From contig PDTI01000063.1 in assembly GCA_002747145.1 (NCBI GenBank), positions 1 to 38,986 on the forward strand: a DNA stretch of 38,986 bases. Reading direction: 5' to 3'. This document shows positions 7,632 to 15,402 of the stretch, one piece after another; within the stretch, counting starts at the first letter, position 1; each line of letters starts with the position of its first letter. A model generated the notes under the pieces. It did no database searches, was not told where the DNA came from, and saw only the letters and a list, made by a program, of their open reading frames with translations. The position numbers and the translations under genes are program-made. Source of the stretch: Desulfobacter postgatei (GTDB taxonomy: Bacteria; Desulfobacterota; Desulfobacteria; Desulfobacterales; Desulfobacteraceae).

Positions 7632-8435
7632 TTCCCCAATCAGATTTGGCCGCCTGTTGGGCAGAAAATACCTCATCTTATGTGTGCGGATATGTTCAAG
7701 TAAGGATATATCCAGCACATGAGTGTACATCTTACTTTCGTATGCGATGTTTTCACCTGCTATAAATCCGTCAGGACCGACCACCATGGAAACGCCGGGG
7801 AAATTAAGTCCTGCATCATTTTCACCGACCTGATTCACTGCTGCCACAAACACTGAATTATCAAATGCCCGGGCTGTTAAATGGCGCTTCCAGGATGCAC
7901 TTTTTTTCCTAGGCGTTCCCCTTGGTGACGCATGGGGAATAAAAATAATATCCGCCTTTTTTAGTGCCATGGCCGTGGACAATTCCGGGAAATGGGCGTC
8001 GTAACAAAGCTGGACTCCAAAATGCACCCCTTTGAATTCAAAGACCCCTACGTCGTCGCCACAGCTGAAATAGGGGGCTTCAAATGGAGACAGATGAATT
8101 TTTTTGTACTGCCCCACGGGTTCATCCGGTCGAAACACCAAATGGGTGGCATAGATTTTTCCAGAATTCGCCTTTTCAACCAGTCCGGTCAGTATGGCGA
8201 TATTGTGTTTTTGTGCAAGCCGGTTCAGTTGATCCATCCATCCGGGATCAAGGGCAACGGCATTACTTAAATCCGACGGGATATAACCTGTAAGGTTCAT
8301 TTCAGGGAACACAATAAAGTCACAGTTGTGCTGCTGTACTGCAGTAGAGATATTTTTAACTGTCAGAGCAAGATTATCTGCAAACCGCTTCACAGGACAG
8401 TTCTGGATGACCAGGGTCACACGGATCTCTTGCAT
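7629..8435 (-). CDS. Carbon-nitrogen hydrolase (nitrilase superfamily amidase)
   Basis: A 268-residue nitrilase-superfamily enzyme, probably cytoplasmic, hydrolysing an amide C-N bond. The catalytic triad is visible: Glu45 in FPEMNLTGY, Lys112 in QYKKIHL and Cys144 in VQLCYDAHFPE. A second acidic residue follows the cysteine in the usual position. No extra domain (such as a synthetase) is attached. The substrate cannot be read from the sequence; related enzymes act on N-carbamoyl compounds, omega-amides or deaminated glutathione. ATG 8433-8435 opens the family's first beta strand (IRVTLVIQNC). The stop codon is supplied by the adjoining repeat footprint. Element A copy 3 separates it from the Ahb gene upstream. 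Confidence 0.85.
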   Translation of the reverse strand: MQEIRVTLVIQNCPVKRFADNLALTVKNISTAVQQHNCDFIVFPEMNLTGYIPSDLSNAVALDPGWMDQLNRLAQKHNIAILTGLVEKANSGKIYATHLVFRPDEPVGQYKKIHLSPFEAPYFSCGDDVGVFEFKGVHFGVQLCYDAHFPELSTAMALKKADIIFIPHASPRGTPRKKSASWKRHLTARAFDNSVFVAAVNQVGENDAGLNFPGVSMVVGPDGFIAGENIAYESKMYTHVLDISLLEHIRTHKMRYFLPNRRPNLIGE

Positions 8436-8450
8436 GGCGACACCTGTACT

Positions 8451-8612
8451 AAAAGCCTGTTTAAAAAGTGATGAATCGACTCTAATTCCATAACCATGGC
8501 CCCTATTTCGCGTTAAAATTTATGTCAATGGTCCGGCTATTCACAGACCATGCGTGGAAATTGGTTTTCATTTTCATGGAATTTCACTTCGATTCTTCAA
8601 CAGGTGCTTTTA
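8451..8612 (+). repeat. Element A, copy 3 (diverged)
   Basis: It has the same architecture as copy 2 but with many substitutions (GATGAATCGACTCTAATTCC on the left, AATTTCACTTCGATTC on the right, centre AATGGTCCGGCTATT). The ends read AAAGCCTGTTT and AACAGGTGCTTTT. This is probably an older insertion, in the 181-bp gap between the nitrilase and ahbA genes. Confidence 0.8.
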
Positions 8613-8616
8613 ATGT

Positions 8617-9069
8617 TCAGACTTTAAAATTAGCTGCTATTTTGAATACATGGGTGGCCGGCAGGTTGAGGATGTCGGTCACACCGGTTTTTTGTGATAT
8701 CATTTCAAGGCTTTCTTCAATCTGTTGCATTGAAGGGGCAATAAATGTAAACCAGATATTGTACTGATGATCCCTTTGATAATTATGGGTCACGCCACTG
8801 AATGTATTAACGGTCGTGGCAAACAACTCCATTTTGTCAGGGGCCACCCGGGCCGCGCACAGAGTGGAGTAAAACCCCAGGCGGTCAGGACTGAAATTTC
8901 CGCCGATCCTGCGGATAATCATCTTTTGTTTCATCTGCTCAATTTCATCTATGAGTTGGTCTTCACTTAGCCCCAGCTCTTCGGCCAAAACTTTGTATGG
9001 CCTTGGATGAATTGGGAAATCAGCCTGGATCCGATTAAGGATGTTTTTACTTGTCTGGTCTTCGATCAT
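8617..9069 (-). CDS. ahbA: Siroheme decarboxylase subunit, AhbA-like (Lrp/AsnC fold)
   Basis: A 150-residue protein of the AhbA/AhbB/NirD-type family, which decarboxylates sirohaem to didecarboxysirohaem in the alternative haem pathway used by sulfate reducers. An N-terminal helix-turn-helix-like part (RIQADFPIHPRPYKVLAEELGLSE) is followed by IIRRIGGNFSPDRLGFYST and the characteristic GVTHNYQRDHQYNIWFT segment. Assignment to the A rather than the B subunit rests on that HNYxRxHxYNxWFT pattern and is less certain than the family. The frame is open up to 9144, but that extension overlaps the dsrC terminator, so ATG 9067-9069 (MIEDQT) is taken. No partner subunit is adjacent. It lies downstream of dsrC on the same strand. 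Confidence 0.8.
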   Translation of the reverse strand: MIEDQTSKNILNRIQADFPIHPRPYKVLAEELGLSEDQLIDEIEQMKQKMIIRRIGGNFSPDRLGFYSTLCAARVAPDKMELFATTVNTFSGVTHNYQRDHQYNIWFTFIAPSMQQIEESLEMISQKTGVTDILNLPATHVFKIAANFKV

Positions 9070-9100
9070 CTGTGCGGCAAGTTTCCAAAATTGTTTGACA

Positions 9101-9141
9101 ATAAAAACAAAGGCCCTGTTTGTTTTAAACAGGGCCTTTGT
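9101..9141 (-). terminator. Rho-independent terminator of dsrC
   Basis: On the minus strand a 14-bp perfect stem (ACAAAGGCCCTGTT / AACAGGGCCTTTGT, positions 9128-9141 and 9107-9120) with a 7-base loop is followed by a T-rich tail (TTTTTAT). It begins 33 bases after the dsrC stop codon and separates dsrC from ahbA. Confidence 0.9.
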
Positions 9142-9173
9142 CAATTTAAGCTAAAAACTTAAAATATTTTTCA

Positions 9174-9491
9174 TTATACACAACCGGTTGGTTTCGGCAG
9201 GCCAGCCATTTTACACGCACCTTTACCAGGCCCAGAGGGGAACAGTTCATAAATGTGTTTCAGTTTAAATTTCGTGAGTTTGGAAAGAACACGAACCATG
9301 GGTGCAATACCGTTTTTCTCATAGTAATCCTGGAGAACTTTAACAAGCTGCCAGTGTTCGTCAGTCATCTCGTCGATGCCTTCCTGACCTTGTACATATT
9401 TTACCCAATCTTCATTGTACATATTGTAATCAAGAAGAAATCCGTCTTCATCTATTTCAAATGTTTTTCCGTTGAACTCAAGTGTTGCCAT
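9174..9491 (-). CDS. dsrC: DsrC, sulfur-carrier protein of dissimilatory sulfite reduction
   Basis: A 105-residue DsrC/TusE-family protein. In sulfate reducers DsrC receives sulfur from sulfite on DsrAB and passes it as a trisulfide to the membrane complex DsrMKJOP. Both essential C-terminal cysteines are present: Cys93 in KGACKMAGLPKPTG and the penultimate Cys104. The double cysteine distinguishes true DsrC from single-cysteine TusE. MATLEFNGKTFEIDEDGFL is the classic start. AGGAGG lies eight bases upstream of the ATG. It is monocistronic here, with its own promoter and a strong terminator, and it is not beside dsrAB, as is usual in sulfate reducers. Confidence 0.97.
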   Translation of the reverse strand: MATLEFNGKTFEIDEDGFLLDYNMYNEDWVKYVQGQEGIDEMTDEHWQLVKVLQDYYEKNGIAPMVRVLSKLTKFKLKHIYELFPSGPGKGACKMAGLPKPTGCV

Positions 9492-9591
9492 TTAATCAAT
9501 CCTCCTAAAAAATTTTGTTATACCTGCTTGTTTGATCTATCTTACGACAAACTATGTTTTCTATAAAAGTCCTCTTTACAATTGGAGATTT

Positions 9592-9620
9592 ACCTTATCT
9601 CAGCATTGTAGCCTTGTCAA
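9592..9620 (-). promoter_or_regulatory. Sigma-70-type promoter of dsrC
   Basis: On the minus strand, a perfect TTGACA (9615-9620) lies 17 bases from TAAGGT (9592-9597). This gives a leader of about 95 bases before the dsrC ATG at 9491. The -35 is perfect and the -10 is weak. Assigned by consensus only. Confidence 0.5.
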
Positions 9621-9674
9621 TAAAGAATAACAGACGTTCTGCAAAAAAAACGAATCGTACTAACCCTGCGTGGT

Positions 9675-9712
9675 TAGGTCCATGATCAAAATAAAATCGC
9701 CCATCTACTTAA
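9675..9712 (-). repeat. Element B end fragment
   Basis: TAGGTCCATGATCAAAATAA and the following ATCGCCCATCTACTT match one terminus of element B (compare 9817 and 12521), cut off before the interior. It lies upstream of the dsrC promoter. Confidence 0.7.
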
Positions 9713-9801
9713 GAATCATGATATAAAACATTCCATTGAATATTGTCAACCTTTGTTGGTATAACAGCCCTGGGCTGGCCGGGTCTATCCACACCCGGTG
9801 G

Positions 9802-9930
9802 TAAGGCCATGGGCCTTAAGGCCCATGATCAAAATAAAATCGCCCATCTACTTGTCTTTTAAGCCACCCTCGGCGTTACGCCAGCAGACACATATAACCA
9901 ATATGCGTCCGTTGTTGGCAGGTTGCACAA
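9802..9930 (-). repeat. Element B copy with an abutting terminal palindrome
   Basis: TAAGGCCATGGGCCTTA at 9802-9818 is an ends-only footprint. It runs directly into a truncated, diverged element B that begins TAAGGCCCATGATCAAAATA at 9817 and carries the internal GGCGTTACGCC palindrome near 9871. The far end is lost around 9930. Element relics take up much of the roughly 490-bp dsrC-miaA intergenic region. Confidence 0.75.
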
Positions 9931-9984
9931 ACTTCCATATAAAAATAAGGGTTTTATCATTAGAATCCCTGAAAAAAATTTTGC

Positions 9985-10935
9985 ATGACAAAAATTATAA
10001 CAATATGCGGCCCCACAGGCATCGGAAAAACAGGCTTTGCCATTGCCCTGGCCCGGGAACTGAATGGCGAGATCATTGGTGCGGATTCCATGCAGATTTA
10101 CAAATATATGGATATTGGGACTGCCAAACCTGATGCAAGGGAAAGACAGCTTGCCAGACACCACCTCGTTGACTTCCTTGATCCGGCGGATAGTTTTGAT
10201 GCAAAACAGTTTACCACCCTGGCAGACCAGGCCATTTCCGATATTGTAAAACGTGGCAGGCAGCCTGTGGTGGCCGGCGGAACAGGGTTTTATATCAGGG
10301 CGTTACTACATGGTCTGTTCAGGGGGGAGCCTGCCTGTCCGGCAACCCTTGATAAACTGAACCAGACCCTTGAAGAAAACGGCGGTCCGGCACTTCATGA
10401 GCAATTGAAAACATGTGATCCCAGGGCTGCAGAAAAGATCCATCCCAATGACGGATTCAGAATTGTAAGGGCCCTTGAGGTCTTCTTAACCACAGGGGTT
10501 CCCATTTCACACTGCCGGCAGATCCATGATTTCAAATCAAACCGATACCAAAGCCTTACCTTTGGCCTTCACATGGATCGAAAATTATTATATGACCGGA
10601 TCAACCAGCGTGTGGATATGATGATGGCTGAAGGCCTGCTGGATGAAGTGGAGAACCTTGTGAGCCAGGGGTATTCTCTGGAATTGAAATCCATGCAGTC
10701 CATCGGTTACCGGCATATGGGGATGTATATAAAAGGAGAAGTCAGTCTTGAAGAGGCGGTACGGCTGCTCAAACGTGATACCCGCAGATATGCCAAGCGC
10801 CAGTTCACCTGGTTTAACAAGGAAAAGAATTTGATCTGGATTGATGTCAAAGAGTTGGAAAAAGCCGTTGAAACGGCAAAAGACTTTTTGAATACTCTGG
10901 TATTGTCCCCTCCCCAAAAAAGGGTAATTTTATGA
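9985..10935 (+). CDS. miaA: tRNA dimethylallyltransferase MiaA
   Basis: A 316-residue enzyme that transfers a dimethylallyl group to N6 of A37 in tRNAs reading codons that start with U. The P-loop GPTGIGKT is at residues 9-16. The conserved GADSMQIYKYMDIGTAKP, HHLVDFLDP, VVAGGTGFYIRALLHGLF and RDTRRYAKRQFTWF segments follow in order. Length is normal. The ATG lies at the expected distance before the first strand (TKIITICGPTG), but there is no clear Shine-Dalgarno sequence. Its stop overlaps the next gene by four bases (ATGA), so the two are translationally coupled. This copy is not next to mutL or hfq. Confidence 0.95.
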   Translation: MTKIITICGPTGIGKTGFAIALARELNGEIIGADSMQIYKYMDIGTAKPDARERQLARHHLVDFLDPADSFDAKQFTTLADQAISDIVKRGRQPVVAGGTGFYIRALLHGLFRGEPACPATLDKLNQTLEENGGPALHEQLKTCDPRAAEKIHPNDGFRIVRALEVFLTTGVPISHCRQIHDFKSNRYQSLTFGLHMDRKLLYDRINQRVDMMMAEGLLDEVENLVSQGYSLELKSMQSIGYRHMGMYIKGEVSLEEAVRLLKRDTRRYAKRQFTWFNKEKNLIWIDVKELEKAVETAKDFLNTLVLSPPQKRVIL

Positions 10936-12503
10936 CTTACGCAAAACACATCACTTATGTTAACGCTGCCTGTATTTTAACTGTGCTTACTTTATTTGCC
11001 GGCTGTGCCAAGCCAATCATTCCAGTACCCCCATCTTCTGCGCCATCCGATGTGCGGCAACAGGCTTTTGTGCCTAAGCAGGCAACAGTTGCTGAACTTA
11101 TCAATCAGGCCAGAATTTTAAGAGACCAAGGCGTTGTCCAGGATGCCCTGCTCATCTACAACCATGCCTTTGAACTCACCCAAAGGCCCGGAGCCGGTCA
11201 TGACGTTGTTTTCAAAACGACGATTCTTGTTGATGTTGAAAGACTTTTATCAAAAACAGATCTCGAAGAGATTCAAGCATTTTCAGGCATAAGAAATCTT
11301 TCCATTCCCCAGTACCTTTTCGACTATTGGGTGGGTTACAAATATGCCCAGCAAGAAGATTATGTCAATGCTGCAATCGTTTTGAATGCATTTCTTGAAA
11401 AATATCCCGGTCATCCCAAAACCGAGCAGATAAAGTCATTTTTGGCCGGTTTGAAAACCACTTCCTTTAATAAAAAGAAGATCGGTGTCATCCTGCCCAT
11501 GTCCGGAAAATATAAACTTTACGGGCAAAAGGCCATGAAAGGTATAGAGATTGCCTTGGTCAGGTTATCTGAATCCGGTATTAAGGATTTAAGCATTGTG
11601 GTTAAGGACAGTATGTCAGATCCTGTACAGGCTGCCATGTGTGTGGAGCAGCTTGGAAAAGAGGATGTGTTTTCCATCCTGGGACCCATTTTTGTATCAA
11701 AGCAAGTGGCTGACAAGGCCCAGGCCCTTGGTATTCCCATGATGGCCCTGACTCAGACGACACAATTTCCCCAATATGGGGATTATATATTCAGCAATTT
11801 TATGACCCCTGAAATGCAGGTTCAGGCCTTGGGGACTTATGTCTTTCATGAACTGGGACTGAAAAAGATGGCGGTCTTATATCCGGATGACAAATACGGA
11901 AATATTTATATGCAGACGTTCAGGCGCATGGTTGATCAGTTTGAAGGTCAATTAACGGCTACCCAGGCGTATGACGGCAGTCAAACTGATTTTTCAGATG
12001 CCATCAAAAGTTTGATTACGAATACGGATTTAAATTTTCAGGTATTGTTTATTCCGGATTCAGTGTCCAGGATCAATCTGATCCTGCCCCAACTTGTCTA
12101 CCATAACGTCCAGGGCTTTACCCTGTTAGGGACCAATCTGTGGCACAGGGACAGCCTTTTAAGAGAGACCCGAAGTTATAATAAGGACACCATCATCTGC
12201 GACGGATATTTTTCCGGCAGTGCCAATCCTGAAACCGTATGGTTTGATAAGGCATTCCAGGATTTATACCAGGAAAAGCCGGGTTTTCTTGAAGCCATTG
12301 CCTATGATACGACCCAAATTCTGTTTACGGCAGCCCATGCCGACGATGTTAATTCGCCGGAACAACTCAAGGATGTTTTACAGGGGCAATTGATCTTTAA
12401 CGGAGCCACCGGACCCACTCGTTTTGACGAGACCGGCACCCCGCACAAGGCGTTGTTTTTGATTACCGTAAGCGATGATAAATTTATGGAAATCAACCGT
12501 TAA
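10932..12503 (+). CDS. LpoA-like lipoprotein: TPR region plus periplasmic-binding-protein domain
   Basis: A 523-residue predicted lipoprotein. The lipobox is LFAGC with Cys25. Residues about 50-185 are helical and TPR-like (AELINQARILRDQGVVQDALLIY, then YVNAAIVLNAFLEKYPGHP). From about residue 190 it has a type-1 periplasmic-binding fold beginning KIGVILPMSGKYKLYGQKAMKG, as in Leu/Ile/Val receptors and the LppC/LpoA family. LpoA uses this helical-plus-PBP architecture to activate the peptidoglycan synthase PBP1A from the outer membrane. No ABC transporter genes are adjacent, which favours an LpoA-like role over solute uptake, but this is an inference. The start overlaps the miaA stop. Confidence 0.8.
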   Translation: MTYAKHITYVNAACILTVLTLFAGCAKPIIPVPPSSAPSDVRQQAFVPKQATVAELINQARILRDQGVVQDALLIYNHAFELTQRPGAGHDVVFKTTILVDVERLLSKTDLEEIQAFSGIRNLSIPQYLFDYWVGYKYAQQEDYVNAAIVLNAFLEKYPGHPKTEQIKSFLAGLKTTSFNKKKIGVILPMSGKYKLYGQKAMKGIEIALVRLSESGIKDLSIVVKDSMSDPVQAAMCVEQLGKEDVFSILGPIFVSKQVADKAQALGIPMMALTQTTQFPQYGDYIFSNFMTPEMQVQALGTYVFHELGLKKMAVLYPDDKYGNIYMQTFRRMVDQFEGQLTATQAYDGSQTDFSDAIKSLITNTDLNFQVLFIPDSVSRINLILPQLVYHNVQGFTLLGTNLWHRDSLLRETRSYNKDTIICDGYFSGSANPETVWFDKAFQDLYQEKPGFLEAIAYDTTQILFTAAHADDVNSPEQLKDVLQGQLIFNGATGPTRFDETGTPHKALFLITVSDDKFMEINR

Positions 12504-12520
12504 ACAATGCCTGATCTTTT

Positions 12521-12630
12521 AAGGCCCATGATCAAAATAAAATCGCCCATCTACTTGTCTTTTAAGTCACCCTCGGCGTGACGCCAAAGGACACATATTG
12601 GCTGGATATGCAACGCCGCAGATGGGCCTA
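12521..12630 (-). repeat. Element B, internally deleted copy at the end of pfk
   Basis: It begins TAAGGCCCATGATCAAAATA and keeps the CGGCGTGACGCC inner palindrome, but the middle is shortened. It ends GATGGGCCTA at 12630. The terminal CTA (12628-12630) is the TAG stop codon of the minus-strand phosphofructokinase gene. Confidence 0.8.
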
Positions 12631-13965
12631 AACACTAAATAGTGAATTTTGGCCTGTGGTTTCTAAGACCGACTGCCACAGCCGGCCTGACGGGTCTATC
12701 TTTTTGCGCCGTCCAGCTGAGGCATCCATGGGTACATGAACATAATTATTATTCCAAAAGCTGATAAGCAGATTGGTTTTTCCGGCCATACCCGCATGTA
12801 CGGCATCCCTTGCCAGAAATCCGCAGAATACGGAGTCATTGGCATTGGCCGGCAGACTGCGGATGATGTAGGATGGATCAATGTATTTCAAAGAGATGGG
12901 GATCTCTTTGGATTTAAAATAGGCGCTGATTTCTGCCTTTAAAAACAGACCGATGTCCTTAAGCATCACGTTGCCCGATTCATCATGTTCGATCTCTTTG
13001 TCTTCAAAAAAATTCTGGCCGGCCCCTTCGGCGACAATGATCACAGCATGCTTTCTTTGGTTCAGACGCCGCTCTATGGCGGCCAAGAGTCCGTTTTCCC
13101 CATGCAGCAGTATCTCCTCTTCGGGAATGAGAACAAAGTTGGCATCAGGTTGGGCAAGGGCAGCCGTGGCTGTCAGAAATCCCGAATGCCTGCCCATGAG
13201 CTTGATCAGGCCGATACCGTTGGGATAGGCTTCAGCTTCGTTATGGGCACCCTTGATTGCCAGGGTGGCCACATCCACGGCTGAATCAAAGCCAAAGGAA
13301 CGGGAGACCAGGAAGATGTCATTATCAATGGTTTTTGGAATGCCAACCACGGAAATCTTCAACCCGCGGTTTAAAATTTCATCTCCAATGGCCTTGGAGG
13401 CCATTAATGTCCCGTCGCCCCCCACCATGAAAAGCAGCCCCACTCCTATACGTTCCAGGCAGTCCACAATTTCTCCGATATCTTGTCCCCCCCGGGAAGA
13501 GCCCAGTATGGACCCACCGGTATTTTGAATACCGGATACCTGTTTGGGGGTCAGCTCAATCAGGTCATGGCCGTATTTGGGGATAAAGCCCTGGAGTCCG
13601 TAGCGAATACCATAAATAATTTCGACACCATAGACATGGTATAACTCAAGGACTATGGACCGGATAATATCATTGAGCCCGGGGCACAGTCCCCCGCAGG
13701 TGACCACCGCACACTTGAGTTTGCTGGGGTCAAAGTAAATTTTTTTCCGGGGACCTGCCTGTTCAAAAGAGAGTATGTCTTCGTTGTTTTTGCCGGCAAC
13801 GCGATCCACCCTGGCATCAACACTGATTCTGTATTCATCTTTCATAAACCGGGTTTTACCGTTACAGGACGCTCCCTCACTGGCCACCCCCTGGGAAACC
13901 AGTGGGGACGGAATTCGGGCAGGGCCTAAAACGGGAATGGTGGTGTTGATATTCATCTGTTTCAT
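12628..13965 (-). CDS. Phosphofructokinase, ATP-type motif (PfkA superfamily, long form)
   Basis: A 445-residue 6-phosphofructokinase-family protein. An N-terminal extension of about 80 residues precedes the core. The core shows GGLCPGLN (91-98), VGGDGTL (GGDGT at 182-186), GIPKTIDND (PKTIDND at 210-216) and MGRHSGFLT. GGDGT, rather than GGDDS, predicts ATP as phosphate donor. PKTIDND is the form usual in pyrophosphate-dependent and plant-type enzymes, where bacterial ATP enzymes have PGTIDND. The family is often labelled pyrophosphate-dependent in databases, so donor specificity should be treated as open. GGAGG lies six bases before ATG 13963-13965, which overlaps the kdsD stop by four bases. 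The stop codon comes from an element B end, so the C-terminus may have been altered by the insertion. Confidence 0.85.
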   Translation of the reverse strand: MKQMNINTTIPVLGPARIPSPLVSQGVASEGASCNGKTRFMKDEYRISVDARVDRVAGKNNEDILSFEQAGPRKKIYFDPSKLKCAVVTCGGLCPGLNDIIRSIVLELYHVYGVEIIYGIRYGLQGFIPKYGHDLIELTPKQVSGIQNTGGSILGSSRGGQDIGEIVDCLERIGVGLLFMVGGDGTLMASKAIGDEILNRGLKISVVGIPKTIDNDIFLVSRSFGFDSAVDVATLAIKGAHNEAEAYPNGIGLIKLMGRHSGFLTATAALAQPDANFVLIPEEEILLHGENGLLAAIERRLNQRKHAVIIVAEGAGQNFFEDKEIEHDESGNVMLKDIGLFLKAEISAYFKSKEIPISLKYIDPSYIIRSLPANANDSVFCGFLARDAVHAGMAGKTNLLISFWNNNYVHVPMDASAGRRKKIDPSGRLWQSVLETTGQNSLFSV

Positions 13966-14945
13966 TGCGTACCTCCATTAAATTTAAAGGTTCCCTTTCC
14001 CAGGATATCGTGGAGATGCAACAATCCTTTAAGACAGCCTTTCTCCCCAAGGATAGGCAAAACCGTGATTTCATATTTTTCCATTAAATTCAGGGCATCA
14101 TACAAATAAGAATCGGGGAACAGATGTCTTGGGGAACGGGTCATCACCTCATCCACAAGCAAGGTGTCGGCTGTCCCGCCTCCATTTGCCAGCCAGTGCC
14201 GGACATCCCCGTCAGTAAGTATGCCCATAAGTTTATCCGCCGAATCAAGTACAAAAACAGCGCCTAGACGGTGGGCATCCATGCAGGCAAGGGCCTGGGC
14301 CATGGTGTCACCTGTTTGCACAAAGGGCACGCCTGATTTTTCGAGCATCAGCTCGCTTACCTTGCCTGACAGGCGCTGTCCCAGTGCGCCTCCGGGGTGG
14401 GAGCGTATGAAATCAGCCTTTTTAAAATTTTTCTTTTTTATCAGGGCTACGGCCAGGGCATCTCCCATGGCAAGTTGGGCGGTAGTCGAACAGGTCGGTG
14501 CCATATTCAAAGGGCAGGCCTCTTTTTTTACACCGGTGTTTATGATCATATCGCAGAATCCTGCCATGGTGGATTCCGGCTTTCCGGTAAAACCTGCAAT
14601 CCTGCAGCCCACCTCCCGGATCACCGGCAATAGCTGGTTGAGTTCTCCGGTTTCACCGGAATTTGAAATGGCAATGAACACATCATTTCGGCTGACCATG
14701 CCAAGGTCTCCGTGAACTGCCTCAACCGGATGAAGGAACATGGCATGGGTGCCTGTACTGCTTAGGGTGGCGGCAATTTTTCTTCCGATTAAACCCGATT
14801 TTCCGATTCCCGAAAGAATCACCCGTCCTTTTGCATTGCAGATTGCATTGACAAGGGTTTGAAAATCCATATTTAGTTTTTCAATAAGGTCCAGAAGAGA
14901 CTGGGCTTCCATTTTCAGCACTTCAACAGCGTCATCTATGATCAT
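13962..14945 (-). CDS. kdsD: Arabinose-5-phosphate isomerase (KdsD/KpsF)
   Basis: A 327-residue enzyme converting ribulose-5-phosphate to arabinose-5-phosphate, the first step of KDO synthesis for LPS. An N-terminal SIS domain contains GIGKSGLIGRKIAATLSSTG, LHPVEAVHGDLGMV and the ISNSGETGEL sugar-phosphate loop. Two CBS domains follow (about 205-327), with GILTDGDVRHWL in the first. Length and order are standard. Its stop overlaps the phosphofructokinase start (ATGA), suggesting one transcript. The other KDO genes are not in the window. Confidence 0.95.
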   Translation of the reverse strand: MIIDDAVEVLKMEAQSLLDLIEKLNMDFQTLVNAICNAKGRVILSGIGKSGLIGRKIAATLSSTGTHAMFLHPVEAVHGDLGMVSRNDVFIAISNSGETGELNQLLPVIREVGCRIAGFTGKPESTMAGFCDMIINTGVKKEACPLNMAPTCSTTAQLAMGDALAVALIKKKNFKKADFIRSHPGGALGQRLSGKVSELMLEKSGVPFVQTGDTMAQALACMDAHRLGAVFVLDSADKLMGILTDGDVRHWLANGGGTADTLLVDEVMTRSPRHLFPDSYLYDALNLMEKYEITVLPILGEKGCLKGLLHLHDILGKGTFKFNGGTQ

Positions 14946-15075
14946 TTGTTTTCCCGGATTATATTATTATTGAGCCGGATATGTTTATGGTTTGGAATTT
15001 CAATCACTATACATCAAAGAGATACAAATATACCATCATCAGTTCTAAATATGAACTTTTTAGTTGGAAAACTCT

Positions 15076-15161
15076 GAGAGTTTGTTTGGTAATTAGGGGA
15101 TCGAAGCGAAATCTCATTTTCATGAGATTGCAGCCGATTCATGAATTACCAAACAATCTCT
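15076..15161 (-). repeat. Element A, internally deleted copy 4
   Basis: An 86-bp derivative in which the outer arms (GAGAGTTTGTTTGGTAATTA ... TAATT-like end ACCAAACAATCTCT) are joined through a central CTCATTTTCATGAG palindrome. The inner part of both arms is gone. It is in the opposite orientation to copies 1-3, in the gap between kdsD and the PxxKW gene. Confidence 0.85.
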
Positions 15162-15198
15162 AACGTCCGCCGGATGAGCCGCGAGGATGGCTGAGGGG

Positions 15199-15270
15199 CC
15201 GCAAAGCGGAGCATAGCGGAGTTTGCGGGTCGACAGGCTGTTACGGAATGCTAATTTTTCCAATTTCTTC
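15199..15270 (+). repeat. GC-rich inverted repeat followed by element C fragment
   Basis: CCGCAAA (15199-15205) pairs with TTTGCGG (15222-15228) around two GCGGAG repeats. Directly after it, 15231-15270 (CGACAGGCTGTTACGGAATG, then CTAATTTTTCC and AATTTCTTC) matches parts of both ends of element C at 21732-21862. Apart from elements A and C and the palindrome at 15347, I see nothing gene-like in 14946-15402. Confidence 0.6.
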
Positions 15271-15346
15271 TTTGAAAAATAATCAGTTGACAATTAAATG
15301 GATGTTATGATAGGTGGTGACGGTTTATATTAAGACCCGATTTTAT

Positions 15347-15365
15347 TTGACATAAAAAATGTCAA
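15347..15365. promoter_or_regulatory. Perfect 7+5+7 palindrome upstream of the PxxKW gene (possible operator)
   Basis: TTGACAT-AAAAA-ATGTCAA is a perfect inverted repeat ending 37 bases before the PxxKW start codon. The half-site resembles FNR/CRP-family half-sites, but the spacing is longer than a standard FNR box (TTGAT-N4-ATCAA). A TATAAT lies downstream around 15377-15382, although no -35 is at ideal distance. Operator function is inferred. Confidence 0.4.
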
Positions 15366-15402
15366 TGACTAATTGATATAATAATGAACCAGGAAGACGA
15401 TT

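Noticed and set aside
9070..9144. N-terminal extension of the AhbA-like gene to an upstream start
   Set aside because: The added 25 codons lie in the dsrC terminator hairpin and its surroundings and do not resemble the family's start.
10932..12503. Amino-acid ABC transporter binding protein
   Set aside because: The C-terminal domain would allow it, but the TPR-like N-terminal part, the lipobox and the absence of transporter genes fit an LpoA-like protein better. It is kept as an alternative only.
14164..14715. A 183-codon plus-strand frame opposite kdsD
   Set aside because: Shadow of the SIS/CBS gene; rich in serine and proline from reversed codons, with no domain.
15347..15365. Standard FNR box
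   Set aside because: The spacing between half-sites is too long for TTGAT-N4-ATCAA, so only a generic palindromic operator is proposed.
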